Shown piece by piece: positions 19,199 through 27,091 of a stretch of DNA of 60,923 bases (the first letter of the stretch is position 1; each line of letters begins with the position of its first letter). Under the pieces are notes generated by a model, which did not search any database, was not told the DNA's origin, and worked only from the letters and a program-made list of their open reading frames with translations. The DNA comes from Marinobacter sp. GTDB taxonomy: Bacteria > Pseudomonadota > Gammaproteobacteria > Pseudomonadales > Oleiphilaceae. The DNA is taken from contig JAIUMV010000021.1 of NCBI GenBank assembly GCA_022565395.1, positions 1 to 60,923 on the forward strand, in the 5' to 3' direction. Both the position numbers and the translations under genes were made by a program.

Positions 19199-20008
19199 AT
19201 GCCCGGCGAAGAAGAAAAAAAACGCGCCCTTGCCCTGGAAAACCTGTTAATGGACGCCATGCATGCCATGCAATCCATGGATCAGGTGGAAAAACTGGGG
19301 CTGGGTCAGGCTTCCGATGAGCCTGGAAAGAACGGCAAAAAAAACAAAACCCCCAGTGACCGCGCGCCTGCACAGGAAAGCCCGGATACCATGGTTGACC
19401 GGCTGACAGACCTTACCTCCTCGGCCTTCCGCTTCGCAGTCCGCACCACCGACACCTCACGCAAGGTTGCCCGCGCCCTCATCAAATCACAGGATCAGAT
19501 GCGTCTGGCACTGCAAGCGGGCAAATCCCTCAAAGATGTGCGTGAAGTGGCTGGGCTGACACTGTCGGAGATGAGTGAAGCGCTGAATCTGAAGGATAAA
19601 TCCATACTGGAAGCGGTGGAGAATGGCACCGCAACCCTGTCCTTTGAGTTGATACTGCGGCTGGCCGCCCTCGTGGCCCGCAACGACCCCATCCCGTTTA
19701 TCCTGAAGTACACCCGTAATTACAACCCGGAAGCATGGAAGATACTGGAGGACTGGGGGGTCGGACGCCTACCCCTGCAGTTCGAGCGGGAACGGGAGTT
19801 TATCAACATTTTTCGCCGCCACGACGATGCACGCAAGCTCTCTGATGAGGGTTTTCAGAAGGTGCTGGAGTTCACCCGCCGCAGCTTCGAAATGTCCATG
19901 CATTTTGTTGCTGAACAGGAAGCGAAAGTTGCCGCAGTGCAGGCTGAGTATGCCGCTGGCCAGCCACCAGCCACCAGGAAAAACCGCAAGGGTGGCTCAG
20001 ACGCCTGA
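19199..20008 (+). CDS. Hypothetical protein with Xre-like helix-turn-helix
   Basis: A 269-residue protein of unknown role. Residues 1-70 are charged and low in complexity, then comes a helix pair (DRLTDLTSSAFRFAVRTTDT...) and, at about 110-150, a helix-turn-helix of Xre/Cro shape (LKDVREVAGLTLSEMSEAL) followed by VENGTATLS. The C-terminal half has W and aromatic residues and a long helix. There is no ribosome site of note before the ATG at 19199, but the reading frame upstream is only a shadow of prc. It likely shares the prc transcript and converges with mtnA 23 bp later; a GC-rich inverted repeat at 20026-20050 lies between them. Confidence 0.72.
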   Translation: MPGEEEKKRALALENLLMDAMHAMQSMDQVEKLGLGQASDEPGKNGKKNKTPSDRAPAQESPDTMVDRLTDLTSSAFRFAVRTTDTSRKVARALIKSQDQMRLALQAGKSLKDVREVAGLTLSEMSEALNLKDKSILEAVENGTATLSFELILRLAALVARNDPIPFILKYTRNYNPEAWKILEDWGVGRLPLQFEREREFINIFRRHDDARKLSDEGFQKVLEFTRRSFEMSMHFVAEQEAKVAAVQAEYAAGQPPATRKNRKGGSDA

Positions 20009-20031
20009 GACAGACGCTGAGCCGGGGCGGC

Positions 20032-21084
20032 CTAGTTAAAGCAGGCCGCCATAGCCTCAAGGCCCGGGTTCAGGATAACCCCTTTTTCAGTCACGATGGC
20101 ATCGATCAGGGCGGCTGGGGTGACATCAAACACCGGATTGAACACAGCCACATCGGCCGGTGCCACCGGCCTGCCCTGCACCTGTCGCACTTCGGTGCCG
20201 TCCCGCTCTTCAATGGGAATAAGATTCCCTGAGGCCAGGGACATATCCACCGTACTGGAAGGCGCCACCACCATAAACTTCACACCGTGGTGTCGGGCCA
20301 GTACCGCCAGGCCGTAGGTGCCTATCTTGTTTGCCACATCGCCGTTGGCGGTAATACGGTCAGCCCCTACCACGACCCACTGCACCTCACCCTGACGCAG
20401 AATATGCGCTGCAGCACTGTCCGCATTCAGGGTCACCGGAATGCCGTCCTGCGCCAGTTCCCAGGCCGTCAACCGACTGCCCTGCAGCCATGGCCGGGTT
20501 TCATCCGCGTACACGCGGGTCAGGCGTCCGGCCCGCCACAGACTGCGAATCACTCCGAGCGCTGTACCATAACCCCCGGTCGCCAGGGCTCCGGTATTGC
20601 AGTGGGTCAAAACAGCGAAGGGCTGCTCAGGCATGATCGTGAGCGCCAGGCGCCCCATGGTGAGGTTGGCAGCAATATCTTCCTGATGAATCAGCACCGC
20701 TTCGGCTTCCAGCGCCCCACAGGCACCGCCCAGGGTATCAGCTGTCGCCAGCACGGCGTTCATGCGCTCCAGCGCCCAGAACAGGTTAACCGCTGTCGGG
20801 CGCGAGGCTGCCAGCCGATCAAGGGCCCGTTCCAGCTTGACTCGCCAGCCGTCATCCCCGGCCGTCAGCCGCTGAGCGGCCAGTACCACTCCGTAGGCCG
20901 CACTGATGCCTATGGCTGGGGCGCCCCGCACCACCATGTCGTGAATGGCACCTGCAACACCGTCAGCGTCCTGATAGGTCAGCCAGACTTCCTCGGCTGG
21001 CAGCAGGCGCTGATCGAGCAGCGCCAGGCTATCGCCCTGCCAACGCAGCGCCACCGTTCCCAAATCCTGATCTTGCGTTACCAT
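20032..21084 (-). CDS. mtnA: S-methyl-5-thioribose-1-phosphate isomerase
   Basis: Isomerises methylthioribose-1-phosphate to methylthioribulose-1-phosphate in methionine salvage. The 350-residue protein shows the family motifs: [13 protein letters not shown] near residue 55, [18 protein letters not shown] with the catalytic Cys near 160, and [18 protein letters not shown] with the catalytic Asp near 240. No other mtn genes are in the window; in pseudomonads it likewise stands divergent from the deaminase gene mtaD, as here. Confidence 0.96.
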   Translation of the reverse strand: MVTQDQDLGTVALRWQGDSLALLDQRLLPAEEVWLTYQDADGVAGAIHDMVVRGAPAIGISAAYGVVLAAQRLTAGDDGWRVKLERALDRLAASRPTAVNLFWALERMNAVLATADTLGGACGALEAEAVLIHQEDIAANLTMGRLALTIMPEQPFAVLTHCNTGALATGGYGTALGVIRSLWRAGRLTRVYADETRPWLQGSRLTAWELAQDGIPVTLNADSAAAHILRQGEVQWVVVGADRITANGDVANKIGTYGLAVLARHHGVKFMVVAPSSTVDMSLASGNLIPIEERDGTEVRQVQGRPVAPADVAVFNPVFDVTPAALIDAIVTEKGVILNPGLEAMAACFN

Positions 21085-21256
21085 AAGGCCAGCCCTTGCA
21101 TGTGTTAATTGCGCGCAGTATAGCGATGCCAGGGGGCAAATTCATCTCCGGCCATCGATGGGCAAGCCCGCATGGTTGCAACATGGTCACCATCTATGGC
21201 CCCCATCGGACACCCTCGCTATACTGCGCTGACTACGCACCACCACAGGTTACGCC
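21085..21256. promoter_or_regulatory. Mirror-like divergent promoter region of mtnA and mtaD
   Basis: The same 14-bp block TCGCTATACTGCGC appears once toward each gene: minus strand at 21113-21126 (toward mtnA, TATACT at 21117-21122) and plus strand at 21217-21230 (toward mtaD, TATACT at 21220-21225). TATACT is a good -10 in both; no convincing -35 is seen. Between them lie two palindromic 10-mers, CCATCGATGG (21152-21161) and CCATCTATGG (21190-21199), and a direct repeat CATGGT. Co-regulation of both genes from this shared region is an inference. Confidence 0.55.
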
Positions 21257-22585
21257 ATGACTGCAGACACCATCACCGCCGTTGACCTTCGTATCAATGC
21301 CCGCTGGATTATCCCCATCGTTCCGGCCGGCGTGGTACTGGAACATCATGCTGTGCTGGTTCAGAGCGACCGTATTGTTGCCCTGCTGCCACAGCCAGAA
21401 GCTGACAAACACTACCGTGCCCGTGAAACCCATCAGCTCAATGATCATGTGGTGATGCCCGGCCTGATCAACATGCATGGCCATGCGGCCATGTCACTGT
21501 TCCGGGGCATGGCGGATGATCTGCCGCTAATGACCTGGCTGAACGACCATATCTGGCCGGCAGAAGGCCGCTTTATCAGCCCCGAGTTCATCGCTGACGG
21601 CACCCGGCTGGCCATCGCAGAAATGCTGCGCACCGGCACCACCTGTTTCTCCGACATGTACTTTTTCCCGGAAGTCGCTGCTGAAGTAGCCCATGACGTG
21701 GGCATCCGCAGCCAGGTGTGCTTCCCCCTGCTGGACTTCCCCACCGCCTGGGGCCAAGGGCCGGAAGACTATCTGCGCAAGGGTGAGCAGTTGATTGATG
21801 ACTGGCAGGGGCACGACTTCATCATGCCCGCCGTTGGCCCCCACGCCCCCTACACCGTTTCTGACGGCCCGATGAAAGAAGCTGTCGCCCTGGCAGCACG
21901 TAAGGGCGCACGCTTGCAGGTACACCTGCATGAGACCGCATTTGAGGTTCAGGACGCGGTTGCCAATACCGGCCTGCGGCCTGTTCACCGCCTCGCCGAA
22001 CTGGGGGTTTTCAGTGGCCGGGCACAACTGGTCCATATGACCCAGATTGATGACAGCGACCTGGCAGCCCTCAAAGGCACCGGTGTGCACATCATCCACT
22101 GCCCCGAGTCCAATCTGAAACTGGCCAGCGGCTTCAGCCCGATTGCCAGGCTGATGGACACAGGCCTGAATGTGGCGCTGGGTACGGACGGGGCGGCGAG
22201 CAACAATGACCTCGATCTGCTGGGTGAAGCAAACACCGCCGCCTTACTGGCCAAAGCCGTGTCCGGTGATGCAGCCGCCGTGTCAGCCCACCAGGCCCTG
22301 GCCATGGCTACCCTGCATGGTGCCCGCGCGCTGGGGCGCGAACAGGATCTGGGCAGCCTGCAAGCAGGCAAGAAAGCCGACCTGGTGGCCTTTGACCTCA
22401 GCGACCCTTTCCTGCAACCGGTGTACGACCCCGCCTCTCACCTGGTGTACAGTCGCCATGGGCGGCAACTGAGCCATAGCTGGATTAACGGCGTACCTCA
22501 GGTACAGAACGGTGTATTGACCCGCATTGATGTTGCCGACCTGATGCTGAAAGTTCAGCAATGGCAACAGCGTATTTCCTCCTGA
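21257..22585 (+). CDS. mtaD: TRZ/ATZ family amidohydrolase, probable 5'-methylthioadenosine/S-adenosylhomocysteine deaminase
   Basis: A 442-residue metal-dependent amidohydrolase with MHGHAAMS (metal His pair), the LHET motif, HMTQIDD and [12 protein letters not shown] (metal Asp), in the order of the MTA/SAH deaminase group. In Pseudomonas the equivalent gene turns methylthioadenosine into methylthioinosine. Its neighbours agree: mtnA, acting later in the same salvage, is divergent, and ubiG, a SAM-using methyltransferase, follows 23 bp after. The specific substrate is inferred from this context; relatives deaminate guanine or triazines. Confidence 0.88.
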   Translation: MTADTITAVDLRINARWIIPIVPAGVVLEHHAVLVQSDRIVALLPQPEADKHYRARETHQLNDHVVMPGLINMHGHAAMSLFRGMADDLPLMTWLNDHIWPAEGRFISPEFIADGTRLAIAEMLRTGTTCFSDMYFFPEVAAEVAHDVGIRSQVCFPLLDFPTAWGQGPEDYLRKGEQLIDDWQGHDFIMPAVGPHAPYTVSDGPMKEAVALAARKGARLQVHLHETAFEVQDAVANTGLRPVHRLAELGVFSGRAQLVHMTQIDDSDLAALKGTGVHIIHCPESNLKLASGFSPIARLMDTGLNVALGTDGAASNNDLDLLGEANTAALLAKAVSGDAAAVSAHQALAMATLHGARALGREQDLGSLQAGKKADLVAFDLSDPFLQPVYDPASHLVYSRHGRQLSHSWINGVPQVQNGVLTRIDVADLMLKVQQWQQRISS

Positions 22586-22608
22586 ACGAACCACTGCTGG
22601 ATAAAGCC

Positions 22609-23331
22609 ATGAGTGACCAGAACGTAGACAAAAGTGAGATTGCCAAATTCGAAGCCTTGGCCAGCCGTTGGTGGGACCCTTCCAGTGAATTCCGGCCGCT
22701 GCATGACATTAACCCGCTACGCCTGAATTATATCGATGAGCGTGCGCCACTGGCTGGCAAACGGGTGCTGGATGTGGGCTGCGGTGGCGGCTTGCTGTCT
22801 GAGGGCATGGCCCTGCGCGGCGCCCAGGTAACCGGCATCGACATGGGCGAGGCGCCGTTGTCTGTAGCCAGATTGCATGGTCTGGAATCCGGGGTAAAAG
22901 TGGATTACCGGCAGACCACTGTAGAGGAGCTGGCAGCAGATCCGGAGCATGCCGGTCAGTACGATATGGTTACCTGCCTGGAGATGCTGGAGCATGTGCC
23001 CCAACCCGCCTCGGTGATAGCCGCCTGCGCCTGCATGCTGAAGCCCGGTGGTCATTTGTTCGTCTCCACCATCAACCGCAACCCCAAATCGTTTCTGTTT
23101 GCCATTGTAGGTGCGGAGTACGTGCTGCGTATGCTGCCCAAGGGCACCCATGAATGGCGCAAGTTTATCCGGCCCTCGGAAATGTCAGACTACCTGCGCC
23201 GCTCAGACTTTGAGGTGCGCGAGCTTACGGGCATGACCTACAACCCCATCACCAAGGTTTACAAGCTGGGGCGTGACGTTGACGTAAACTACATGATGCA
23301 TGCGACCCTCATCGATGATGCAGTCGAGTAA
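22609..23331 (+). CDS. ubiG: Ubiquinone biosynthesis O-methyltransferase
   Basis: Carries out both O-methylations in ubiquinone synthesis with SAM. The 240-residue protein has motif [17 protein letters not shown] near residue 50, an acidic EMLEHVP motif and the conserved N-terminal [12 protein letters not shown] signature of UbiG. The ATG at 22609 is preferred over one 48 bp earlier because family members start MS(D/N)...; it leaves a 23-bp gap after mtaD. It begins the run ubiG-mupP-yciK, the order known from pseudomonads. Confidence 0.95.
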   Translation: MSDQNVDKSEIAKFEALASRWWDPSSEFRPLHDINPLRLNYIDERAPLAGKRVLDVGCGGGLLSEGMALRGAQVTGIDMGEAPLSVARLHGLESGVKVDYRQTTVEELAADPEHAGQYDMVTCLEMLEHVPQPASVIAACACMLKPGGHLFVSTINRNPKSFLFAIVGAEYVLRMLPKGTHEWRKFIRPSEMSDYLRRSDFEVRELTGMTYNPITKVYKLGRDVDVNYMMHATLIDDAVE

Positions 23332-23335
23332 TATC

Positions 23336-24007
23336 ATGGTTAAACGCCCCACAATGCCATCCAGCGTCCTGTTTGATCTGGACGGCACCCTGCTGGATAC
23401 CGCGCCAGACTTTATCCGCTGTCTGAACAGGCTACGGCAGGAGGAAGGTTTGACCGTGCTCCCGGACGCGGCGATACGGGATTCCGTGTCAGACGGCGCC
23501 CGCGCCATGATTCAGGTGGGTTTTGGCCTGACGCCCGAGGATGCCGACTACGCTCGCCTGCACGGTGCCTTTCTGGATATCTACGAAGCCTCAGTGGCGG
23601 AGCAGACCGTGCTCTTCCCCGGCATGGCAACCGTGCTTGACTGGCTGGAAGCGGAGCGCATTCCCTGGGGCATAGTTACCAACAAGCCCGTTCGGTTTAC
23701 CGCACCGCTACTGGATGCGCTGGGCATGTCTCCCCGCTGCGCGGCGGTTATCTGTCCGGATCATGTCAGCCAACGCAAACCTCACCCGGAATCCATCCTG
23801 CTTGCCTGCAAGCAGATAGGTGTGCCCGCCAGCACGGGCGTTTATGTAGGTGACCACCTGCGGGATATTGAAGCCGGCCGCAATGCCGGCATGATCACCG
23901 TAGCCGCCCGTTATGGCTATATAACGGACCGGCAGGCGGTGTCCAGCTGGGGCGCCGACCATATCGTTGATTCCGCTGACGCCCTGCTGAGCTGGCTGGT
24001 ACAATAA
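23336..24007 (+). CDS. mupP: HAD phosphatase, probable N-acetylmuramic acid 6-phosphate phosphatase (MupP)
   Basis: A 223-residue HAD hydrolase: FDLDGTLLDTAPDF holds the nucleophile Asp, VTNKP the motif II Thr, and YVGDHLRDIEAGRNAGM the acidic motif IV. By sequence alone it would be called phosphoglycolate phosphatase (Gph). Its place between ubiG and yciK is that of P. aeruginosa PA3172, shown to be MupP, which recycles cell-wall MurNAc-6-phosphate in the AmgK/MurU route. The start is taken at the ATG 4 bp after the ubiG stop; an ATG 18 bp later is possible. No amgK or murU is in the window. Confidence 0.82.
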   Translation: MVKRPTMPSSVLFDLDGTLLDTAPDFIRCLNRLRQEEGLTVLPDAAIRDSVSDGARAMIQVGFGLTPEDADYARLHGAFLDIYEASVAEQTVLFPGMATVLDWLEAERIPWGIVTNKPVRFTAPLLDALGMSPRCAAVICPDHVSQRKPHPESILLACKQIGVPASTGVYVGDHLRDIEAGRNAGMITVAARYGYITDRQAVSSWGADHIVDSADALLSWLVQ

Positions 24008-24068
24008 CCCACTGACTTTTTACCGTGGTCGGCAGTGGCTGGCCTGCACCGTATTGACGGAGAGCATC

Positions 24069-24818
24069 ATGCACGATTACAAGGCCCCGGAAGGGCTATT
24101 GAAAGACCGGGTTATCATGGTCACGGGCGCCGGTGATGGTATCGGCCGGGTAGCCGCCAAGACATACGCCGCCCACGGTGCCACGGTGATTCTGCTGGGC
24201 CGCACCATCTCCAAGCTGGAGTCCCTCTACGACGAGATTGAAGCTGCCGGCCATCCTCAACCCGCCATTGTGCCCATGAATCTGGAAGGCGCCACGGCCC
24301 GGGACTACGAAGAGATGGCGGTCACCCTGGAGGACAACTTCGGGCGCCTGGACGGCTTGCTGCACAACGCAGCTCTGCTGGGGCAACGCGCCCCTATTGA
24401 GCACCAGGACCCGGATACCTGGGCCAAGGTGATGCAGGTTAACGTCAATGCAGCCTTCAACCTGACCCGGGCGCTGATCCCAGCCCTGCGCAGTTCCGGC
24501 AGCGCCTCGGTGATTTTCACCTCCTCCAGCGTAGGACGTCGTGGCCGGGCCTACTGGGGCGCCTATGCGGTATCCAAGTTCGCCGTTGAAGGCCTGTGCC
24601 AGGTGCTGGCTGACGAGCTGGATGACGAGCTGAACAACATCCGCGTCAACAGTCTGAATCCGGGCGCCACCCGTACCAACATGAGGGCGCATGCCTACCC
24701 GGCGGAGAACCCCATGACCAATCCTGCACCGGAAGACATCATGCCTCTGTACCTTTACCTGATGGGCAAGGACAGCGGGGGCGTGACTGGTCAACAGTTT
24801 GACGCCCAGCCAAAGTAA
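24069..24818 (+). CDS. yciK: YciK-family short-chain dehydrogenase/reductase
   Basis: A 249-residue SDR with the cofactor motif VTGAGDGIGR near residue 18, NNA-like HNAALLG, catalytic Ser in FTSSSVGR and YAVSK. It matches the YciK group (uncharacterised oxidoreductases; substrate unknown). GGAGAG 7 nt before the ATG fixes the start. It follows mupP by 61 bp and precedes the glutaredoxin-like gene by 16 bp; the neighbourhood ubiG-mupP-yciK is conserved in pseudomonads. Confidence 0.9.
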   Translation: MHDYKAPEGLLKDRVIMVTGAGDGIGRVAAKTYAAHGATVILLGRTISKLESLYDEIEAAGHPQPAIVPMNLEGATARDYEEMAVTLEDNFGRLDGLLHNAALLGQRAPIEHQDPDTWAKVMQVNVNAAFNLTRALIPALRSSGSASVIFTSSSVGRRGRAYWGAYAVSKFAVEGLCQVLADELDDELNNIRVNSLNPGATRTNMRAHAYPAENPMTNPAPEDIMPLYLYLMGKDSGGVTGQQFDAQPK

Positions 24819-24834
24819 CCCCGGACGCTGTACC

Positions 24835-25068
24835 ATGGCATTGATTTTTTACACCACCAGCCATTGTGGCTTGTGCGAGCAGGCGGAAGCTATTCTGGTC
24901 AGCACCCCCCTGCCCGCACCGATTCCGGTCGAGGCTATCGACATCGCCGAATCGGCAGCACTGGTGGACACCTATGGCACCCGCATCCCGGTACTCAAAC
25001 GCACCGATACCGGGGCAGAGCTGGGCTGGCCCTTTGATGCACAGCAACTGCAGCAGTTTCTCAGTTAA
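24835..25068 (+). CDS. Glutaredoxin-like (DUF836) small thiol protein
   Basis: A 77-residue thioredoxin-fold protein starting [16 protein letters not shown], with a CGLC redox pair, and a cis-Pro in TRIPVLKR. It belongs to the glutaredoxin-like YruB/DUF836 group; partner unknown. The start is the ATG at 24835; it sits 16 bp after yciK and 17 bp before yaaA, so it is probably in one transcript with both. Confidence 0.83.
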   Translation: MALIFYTTSHCGLCEQAEAILVSTPLPAPIPVEAIDIAESAALVDTYGTRIPVLKRTDTGAELGWPFDAQQLQQFLS

Positions 25069-25085
25069 CCAGGGAGTCCCCGACC

Positions 25086-25856
25086 ATGCTGATGGTAATA
25101 TCCCCAGCAAAAACGCTGGATTACGAGAGCCCGCTGGCTACCGGCACCTATACCCAGCCGGCGTTTCTGGATGATGCCTGTGAGCTGATTGACCAACTGA
25201 AAGCTCTGGAGCCCCACCAGGTCAGTAATCTGATGCACATCAGTGACAAGCTGGGGCAGCTCAACGCCGAGCGATTCCAGCAATGGCACCAGCCCTTTAC
25301 CCCCGACAATGCCCGCCAGGCTATTCTGGCCTTCAAAGGTGATGTGTATACCGGGCTGGCGGCAGAGAACTTCAGCGAACAGGACTTCAAGTTTGCCCAG
25401 ACTCACCTGCGCATTCTGTCCGGCCTGTACGGCCTCCTGCGACCACTGGACCTGATGCAGCCCTACCGCCTGGAAATGGGCACCCGCTTTGCCAACAGCC
25501 GCGGCAAGGATCTCTATGGTTTCTGGGGTAACCGGATCACCGACGCCCTCAATACCGATCTGGCCAAGCAGGGCAAGGTGCTGATTAATCTGGCATCCAA
25601 TGAATACTTCAAAAGTGTCAACACCAAGGCACTGGATGCGCGTATCATCACCCCCCAGTTCAAGGACTGGAAAAGCGGCCAGTACAAGATGATCAGCTTC
25701 TACGCCAAAAAAGCCCGAGGCCTGATGTGCGCCTACGCCATCACCAACCGGCTTACAGACGCCGAAGCCCTCAAACAGTTTGACTGGGAGGGTTACCGTT
25801 ACAGCGAAGAGCAGTCCAAGGGAGACAACTGGGTCTTCCTGCGCAAAGAGCAGTAA
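25086..25856 (+). CDS. yaaA: Peroxide stress protein YaaA
   Basis: A 256-residue protein of the YaaA (DUF328) family, beginning [16 protein letters not shown] and containing [19 protein letters not shown] and [10 protein letters not shown], all family hallmarks. In E. coli YaaA is induced by OxyR and lowers free iron and DNA damage during peroxide stress; the protein binds DNA. The ATG has AGGGAG 8 nt upstream. Neighbours on both sides are 17-18 bp away, consistent with an operon from yciK to rdgC. Confidence 0.95.
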   Translation: MLMVISPAKTLDYESPLATGTYTQPAFLDDACELIDQLKALEPHQVSNLMHISDKLGQLNAERFQQWHQPFTPDNARQAILAFKGDVYTGLAAENFSEQDFKFAQTHLRILSGLYGLLRPLDLMQPYRLEMGTRFANSRGKDLYGFWGNRITDALNTDLAKQGKVLINLASNEYFKSVNTKALDARIITPQFKDWKSGQYKMISFYAKKARGLMCAYAITNRLTDAEALKQFDWEGYRYSEEQSKGDNWVFLRKEQ

Positions 25857-25874
25857 TCAGAGGTTGTTGTTACC

Positions 25875-26078
25875 ATGAATGAAGCTGTTTTCTCCCAGAT
25901 ATCCCTGTTGGTGCTGCTGACAGCGCTGATTATCTACATGGGCTTTATCGTCTGGGATCTGGCAAAAAAATCCAAAGCCGGTCGGTTCGGCACCCTTGCC
26001 CTGTTTACCGTATTGGGCGCGGGCGTTATCGGCTTTATTGTAAAAACCGTTCTCGTTGAGATCATGCAAATCGGATAA
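25875..26078 (+). CDS. DUF2788 small inner-membrane protein
   Basis: A 67-residue protein with two membrane helices (about 8-26 and 39-60) joined by a basic loop (DLAKKSKAGRFG), so both ends should be on the same side of the membrane. It belongs to the DUF2788 family, which has no known function. Gaps of 18 bp to yaaA and 17 bp to rdgC place it in the same run of genes. Confidence 0.85.
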   Translation: MNEAVFSQISLLVLLTALIIYMGFIVWDLAKKSKAGRFGTLALFTVLGAGVIGFIVKTVLVEIMQIG

Positions 26079-26095
26079 TAAGGACTCCCCCACCC

Positions 26096-27025
26096 ATGTG
26101 GTTTCGTAACGCCCGTGTGTACCGTTTTACCAAACCTTTTGATATTACCCCTGCCGAGCTGGAAACCCAGCTGGCCGAAGGTGCGTTCAAGCCCTGCGGC
26201 CCCCAGGAGACCTTTCGTCAGGGCTGGGTCTCGCCACTGGGGCGGCACAGCGAGCAACTGGTACACAGTGCCAATGGCTATCATCTGATCGCCCTGCGGC
26301 GGGAAGAAAAGATACTGCCGGGCCCGGTGATCAAAGAGGCCGTTGCCGAGCGTGTGGAGGCCATTGAGCAGGAGCAGATGCGCAAGGTCCGCCGTAAGGA
26401 AAAAGATGAAATCAAGGAACAGGTCACACTGGAGCTGCTGCCCCAGGCCTTCTCCCGCTCCCGCCGCCTGTTTGCCTACCTGGCACCAAAAGACGGCTTT
26501 CTGGTGGTGGATTCCGGCTCTGCCAAACAGGCAGAAGAGCTGGCCAGTGCCCTGCGCAAGGCCATCGGCTCCCTGCCCGTACGCATGCCCGCGGTAAATC
26601 AGGCACCTGGCTTCACCTTTACCGGCTGGCTCACCGGCAGTATTGACCTGCCCAGCCAGATCAGCCTCGGCCACGAATGTGAAATCAAGGACCCGGGAGA
26701 AGATGGCGGTGTAGTACGCTGTCGCGGCCTTGACCTGCAGGGCGATGAGATTCGTACCCACCTGGACGCCGGCATGCAGGTCACCAAGCTGTCCCTGACC
26801 TGGGACGACAATGTGTCCTTTGTGCTGGATGAGGAATTGGGCATCCGCCGCCTGAAATTTGGCGAGACCCTGACGGAGAAGCTGGAAGATATCGACAATG
26901 ATGATGTGGCGGCCAAGTTTGACGCCTCCTTCAGCATCATGACACTGGAGTTGTCAAACCTGTTGCCGGGCCTGCTGGAAGCCCTCGGCGGCGAAGACCG
27001 CTCAGCCATTATTGAGGATGCCTGA
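26096..27025 (+). CDS. rdgC: Recombination-associated protein RdgC
   Basis: A 309-residue protein, the usual size of RdgC, a ring-shaped dimer that binds DNA without sequence preference and competes with RecA. It opens MWFRNARVYRFTKPFD and carries LSLTWDDNVSFVLDEELGIRRLKF, both RdgC signatures. Cells relying on RecF-pathway or lacking other recombination controls need it in E. coli. Together with the isolated recX it is the second RecA-modulating gene in the window. The gene ends before a 13-bp hairpin shared with the convergent acetyltransferase gene. Confidence 0.95.
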   Translation: MWFRNARVYRFTKPFDITPAELETQLAEGAFKPCGPQETFRQGWVSPLGRHSEQLVHSANGYHLIALRREEKILPGPVIKEAVAERVEAIEQEQMRKVRRKEKDEIKEQVTLELLPQAFSRSRRLFAYLAPKDGFLVVDSGSAKQAEELASALRKAIGSLPVRMPAVNQAPGFTFTGWLTGSIDLPSQISLGHECEIKDPGEDGGVVRCRGLDLQGDEIRTHLDAGMQVTKLSLTWDDNVSFVLDEELGIRRLKFGETLTEKLEDIDNDDVAAKFDASFSIMTLELSNLLPGLLEALGGEDRSAIIEDA

Positions 27026-27041
27026 CCACAGCCATCCTACA

Positions 27042-27077
27042 GGCTAAGCCGCACGGGACACCCTGTGCGGCTTAGCC
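27042..27077. terminator. Bidirectional hairpin between rdgC and the acetyltransferase gene
   Basis: A perfect 13-bp stem (GGCTAAGCCGCAC at 27042-27054 with its complement at 27065-27077) and a 10-nt loop lies in the 66-bp gap between two converging genes. There is no T-run on either side, so it may be a weak or Rho-assisted terminator. Confidence 0.6.
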
Positions 27078-27091
27078 GACATGCCTCAAGC

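Noticed and set aside
20026-20050. Inverted repeat between the HTH gene and mtnA as terminator
   Set aside because: The stem is GC-rich but has no T-run and overlaps the mtnA stop codon; too weak to call.
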